Shown piece by piece: positions 61,060 through 64,000 of a stretch of 64,000 nt of DNA. Origin of the DNA: Akkermansia muciniphila (GTDB lineage Bacteria > Verrucomicrobiota > Verrucomicrobiia > Verrucomicrobiales > Akkermansiaceae); contig CANQLV010000009.1 of NCBI GenBank assembly GCA_947624785.1, positions 85,029 through 149,028 on the forward strand, in the 5' to 3' direction. Position numbers and translations under genes: made by a program. The stretch's first letter is position 1. Each line of letters begins with the position of its first letter. A model generated the notes under the pieces. That model had not been told where the DNA came from. It ran no database searches and saw only the letters and a list, made by a program, of their open reading frames with translations.

Positions 61060-61913
61060 GGATTCCCCTGTTTTTCAACAATACGGCGCGCAGCGCCAGG
61101 GCCGACCGCTTCCGCCGCTGGCTGGACGGGCACCGGAACCTTTTTGACGTCATTGAACCGGAAAGCAGGGAAGACATGCTGCGCCACCTGGCCGCCCGGG
61201 CGGAATCCGGAGCTTCCGTCGTGGCCGTGGCGGGCGGGGACGGCACGCTGGGCGTGGCGGCCAGGGCCCTCTGCAATACGGAAACGGTGCTGGCCCCCTT
61301 CCCCGCGGGAACCATGAACGTTTTTTCCCGGGAAATCGGGATCCGGCAAGATTTTGACCACGCCCTGCATGTTCTGGATACGGGGCGTTACAGGAACGTG
61401 GACCTGTTCGCCTTCAACGGGCAGCCCTTTCTCCAGATGGCGGGCATAGGCGCGGACGCCCGCGCCGTGGAACTGACCACGTGGGAAATGAAAAAGAAAT
61501 GGAAGGCCTTCGCCTACGTCATTGCCGGCGCCCGGGTTTGCACGGAACGGCAGCCCCGGCTGACCCTGTCCACGGACGACGGCCGGGTGGTGGAAGGCCG
61601 TTCCATCCTCTTCGGCAACGGGCGCAGGTACGGGGGTCCGCTGAATTTCTTTGCGGAAGCAGACAATGACGACGGCCTTCTGGACGCCGTTGTTTTCAAA
61701 CACTCCATTCCCTCCATCATCGGGGAATGCCTGTTGGCCGCCGTCCACGGAGGCTTCCATTCCCGGCGGAGCGGCTGCTTTGAATATATCCGGATGACGG
61801 GGGGAACCGTCACCTCCGCCGGACAGGCCGCCTGTGAACTGGACGGCGATTATATGGGCAACGCCCCGGTCCGCATCACGCGCCACGGCGCGCTGAAGGT
61901 ATTCGTTCCCTGA
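61056..61913 (+). CDS. Diacylglycerol-kinase-like (YegS/LCB5 family) protein
   Basis: 285 residues. FFNNTARS opens the domain, VAVAGGDGTLGVAA is the ATP-binding GGDGT motif, and PFPAGTMNVFSRE the second. GGPLNFFAEADNDDGLLDAVVFK is typical of the C-terminal part. It phosphorylates a lipid (diacylglycerol or sphingoid base); which one is unknown. Its start overlaps the transglutaminase stop. Confidence 0.9.
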   Translation: MRIPLFFNNTARSARADRFRRWLDGHRNLFDVIEPESREDMLRHLAARAESGASVVAVAGGDGTLGVAARALCNTETVLAPFPAGTMNVFSREIGIRQDFDHALHVLDTGRYRNVDLFAFNGQPFLQMAGIGADARAVELTTWEMKKKWKAFAYVIAGARVCTERQPRLTLSTDDGRVVEGRSILFGNGRRYGGPLNFFAEADNDDGLLDAVVFKHSIPSIIGECLLAAVHGGFHSRRSGCFEYIRMTGGTVTSAGQAACELDGDYMGNAPVRITRHGALKVFVP

Positions 61914-61962
61914 AAGGGAACCGGGCCAAAGGCTCCTTCAACAAGCCGCGCCCTGCGCCGCC

Positions 61963-62415
61963 TCAACTGAGCAGGAAGCGGGTAAACGTATCCAGCATGC
62001 AGGAAAGATGGGCGGTGCGGCTCTCCGGAAGCCCGGTGAAGGCCAGGACAATGGCGGCATCCATCAGGGCCGCGACGCCAATCCATTTGACCATTGCCGG
62101 AAACGGGGAAGAGTAAGGTTCATAAACGCTCCAATCTTCCTTCACAAAGGAGAAATCCTCCCCTGAATCAAAACGGCGGAATTGTTCCTCCAATTCCTTA
62201 ACCGGCATTTCATGGGGGCAGACGTAGCCATGGGTGTCATCCCCCACCTCGCAATAATAAAGGCCGTTACCCACCGGAACGGACTGCATGTGCAGTCCAT
62301 CCCCGCCAACAAGGAAGATATGGGCTTTATGAGAAGAGTTCCCGTAGCGGAGGAACAGTTCATCCAAGCTGCCGCACGTTTCTCCGTTAAACAGATAACG
62401 ATGGGAGGCTGTCAT
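61963..62415 (-). CDS. Hypothetical protein with a single membrane helix
   Basis: 150 residues from the ATG at 62415. The N-terminal 100 residues are soluble (SLDELFLRYG, GYVCPHEMPVKELEEQFRR); one hydrophobic segment near 113-130 (MVKWIGVAALMDAAIVLAF) precedes a short tail. Not recognised. It lies between the lipid-kinase gene (convergent) and fabI (same strand), with the fabI terminator between. Confidence 0.6.
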   Translation of the reverse strand: MTASHRYLFNGETCGSLDELFLRYGNSSHKAHIFLVGGDGLHMQSVPVGNGLYYCEVGDDTHGYVCPHEMPVKELEEQFRRFDSGEDFSFVKEDWSVYEPYSSPFPAMVKWIGVAALMDAAIVLAFTGLPESRTAHLSCMLDTFTRFLLS

Positions 62416-62503
62416 TTTTTTATTTATAAAAATGAGACGCCGGAACACAAGAATTTTTGACAGGAGAGGCGGCGCATCCCTGTCATACCCGCGGGAACAG
62501 CGC

Positions 62504-62534
62504 AAAAAGGCCGTACCGGCAAGCGGTACGGCCT
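62504..62534 (-). terminator. Terminator of fabI
   Basis: Stem AGGCCGTACC (62508-62517) / GGTACGGCCT (62525-62534) with a minus-strand T-run opposite 62504-62508, 35 nt past the fabI stop. Confidence 0.9.
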
Positions 62535-62568
62535 GAAATAAAGGGAAAAATCTTCCGGCGGGAAAATG

Positions 62569-63351
62569 TTACATTCCCATGATCTGATAGCCGCCGTCCA
62601 CGTAAATCACCTGCCCGGTGATCGCGGCTGCGCCGTCGCTGGCCAGGAAGACGCCGGTAGCGCCCAGTTCCTCGCCCGTGCAGGAACGGCCCAGGGGGGC
62701 GTGTTCCTCATACACCTTGAACATGGTATTAAAGCCGGAAACGCCGCGTGCCGCAAGCGTCTGCATGGGGCCCGCGCTGATGCAGTTGACGCGGATGCCG
62801 CGGGCGCGGCCTAGGTCATACGCCAGATAGCGGGTGCAGGCTTCCAGGGCGGCCTTGGAAACGCCCATCAGGTTGTAGTTCGGCACCACCTTTTCGGAAC
62901 CCAGGTAGGACATCGCCAGAATGCTGCCGTTGTCGGACATCATGGGCTCCACGGCTCGGGAAAGGGCCACCAGGGAGTAGGCGGAGATATCCAGGGAAAT
63001 CTTGAACGCCTCGCGTCCCGTATCCAGGAAACTGCCGCCAAGGGCTTCCTTCGGGGCAAAAGCCACGGAATGCAGCATGCAATCCACCTTGTCCGTGTGT
63101 TCCCGGACTTTTTCAAAGAATGCATTAATGGATTCATCATTGCTGACATCCAGATCGTAAACGGGGACGTCTTCGCCGAAGTTTTCATGGACCAGCTTGA
63201 GCACGCCGTCCTTGAGGCGTTCACCCTGATAATTGAAGATGAGCTTTGCGCCCGCTTCATGCCATGCCTTGGCAATTGCGAACGCGATGCTGCGCTTGTT
63301 CGCCACGCCGATTACGACACCAACTTTGCCTTCGAGTAATTTACTTGACAT
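62569..63351 (-). CDS. fabI: Enoyl-[acyl-carrier-protein] reductase FabI
   Basis: 260 residues. The NADH-binding start GVANKRSIAFAIAKAW, SVAFAPKEALGG, and the catalytic pattern NYNLMGVSKAALEA (Tyr...Lys) are FabI-specific. It reduces enoyl-ACP in the last step of fatty-acid elongation. Length is normal. It follows folD on the same strand, about 66 nt apart, and has its own terminator. Confidence 0.97.
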   Translation of the reverse strand: MSSKLLEGKVGVVIGVANKRSIAFAIAKAWHEAGAKLIFNYQGERLKDGVLKLVHENFGEDVPVYDLDVSNDESINAFFEKVREHTDKVDCMLHSVAFAPKEALGGSFLDTGREAFKISLDISAYSLVALSRAVEPMMSDNGSILAMSYLGSEKVVPNYNLMGVSKAALEACTRYLAYDLGRARGIRVNCISAGPMQTLAARGVSGFNTMFKVYEEHAPLGRSCTGEELGATGVFLASDGAAAITGQVIYVDGGYQIMGM

Positions 63352-63417
63352 AATGGTAAGTGAATACTGCCCTACTTTCCTTCATTTGACAAGAAAAACG
63401 GACGTCACGGCCCTCTG

Positions 63418-64000
63418 TCAGGCTCCCGTCTGCTGTCGGCAGGCCTTGACCGTGTTAGCCATCAGCATGGCGATGGTCATCGGCCCCACGCCGCCGGGCA
63501 CGGGGGTAATGGCCCGGCACTTGGGCGCCACTTCATCATAGGCCACGTCTCCCACAATCCGGTAGCCGCGCTTGGCGGAGGCGTCCTCCACGCGGTTGAT
63601 GCCCACGTCCACCACCACGGCGCCGTCCTTCACAAAATCAGCCGTCACGAATGCGGGCCTGCCTATCGCCGCCACAATGATGTCTGCGGAACGGCAAAGC
63701 TCCGGCAGGTTTTTCGTGCGGGAATGGGCCACCGTGACGGTGGCGTTCGCCTGCTTGGACATCAGCAGATGGGCCATCGGCTTGCCAACGATCATGCTGC
63801 GGCCGATGACCACGGCATTCGCGCCCGCCGTTTCAATGCCGGCGGCCTTCAGCAGCCTCATGCAGCCCAGCGGGGTGCAGGGCACAAAACCGGTTTCATC
63901 CTCCAGCACCAGCTTGGCGACGTTCTCCGGATGAAAGCCGTCCACATCCTTGGCGGGGTCTATTTCCAGGACCACAGCCGCCTCGTCGATATGGGGGGGG
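63418..64000 (-). CDS. folD: Bifunctional methylenetetrahydrofolate dehydrogenase/cyclohydrolase FolD (C-terminal part)
   Basis: About 194 codons of the 3' part; the 5' end lies beyond the right edge. [50 protein letters not shown] and [15 protein letters not shown] are FolD signatures. It interconverts one-carbon-loaded folates using NADP. The frame continues beyond the window edge, so a start seen near 63975 is not real. Confidence 0.95.

Overview
The window looks like chromosomal DNA of a mucin-degrading gut verrucomicrobium, most probably Akkermansia muciniphila or a close relative. The grounds are moderately GC-rich DNA with few clear Shine-Dalgarno sites, secreted GH2 and GH20 glycosidases, a sulfatase and a sialate O-acetylesterase, a PEP-CTERM protein, and a cobamide-salvage operon containing CbiR, the remodelling hydrolase first characterised in A. 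muciniphila. The species call rests on recognition, not on a database search.

Layout. 1-8.1 kb is a cobamide locus: a TonB-dependent receptor cut by the left edge and controlled by a cobalamin riboswitch, then a divergent, tightly packed operon for nucleotide-loop assembly and remodelling (cobD-cobQ fusion, cbiB, cobT, cobS, cbiR, cobU). No corrin-ring genes are visible. 8.1-13.5 kb holds an acyltransferase and a large autotransporter preceded by a second cobalamin riboswitch whose core is almost identical to the first. 13.5-16.3 kb has a tRNA-Leu and a three-gene cassette resembling a phage tail-fibre module in AT-richer DNA. 16.7-20.2 kb has a GntR-type regulator, a secreted sialate O-acetylesterase and a PPi-type phosphofructokinase. 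20.2-21.6 kb is a long AT-rich gap. 21.6-26.2 kb has a membrane protein, a small ABM-domain protein and a three-gene isochorismatase/ABM/amidohydrolase operon.

26.6-38.6 kb is a glycan-degradation cluster: a GH20 hexosaminidase, then rarA on the opposite strand, then three GH2 enzymes in a row on the minus strand. A lone tyrosine recombinase with a perfect 18-bp palindrome before its start separates this from the polyamine pair nspC-speA (40-43.2 kb). 43-49.8 kb has a lipoprotein, a sulfatase, leuS and rpe. 49.8-54 kb has a PEP-CTERM protein, two copies of a structured intergenic repeat, phosphatidylserine decarboxylase, a Sel1-repeat membrane protein and a secreted BSP-type metalloprotease. 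54-64 kb is mostly housekeeping: ilvB, a HAD phosphatase, rpsT, ispH, dus, a transglutaminase-like protein coupled to a lipid-kinase-like protein, fabI and folD (cut by the right edge).

How the parts fit. The exo-glycosidases, sulfatase and acetylesterase can strip sulfate, acetyl, galactose and GlcNAc from mucin glycans, and the released sugars feed the PFK step. The TonB receptor and the cob operon would import and remodel corrinoids made by other microbes. Placing an autotransporter under the same riboswitch class suggests that a surface protein responds to corrinoid supply.
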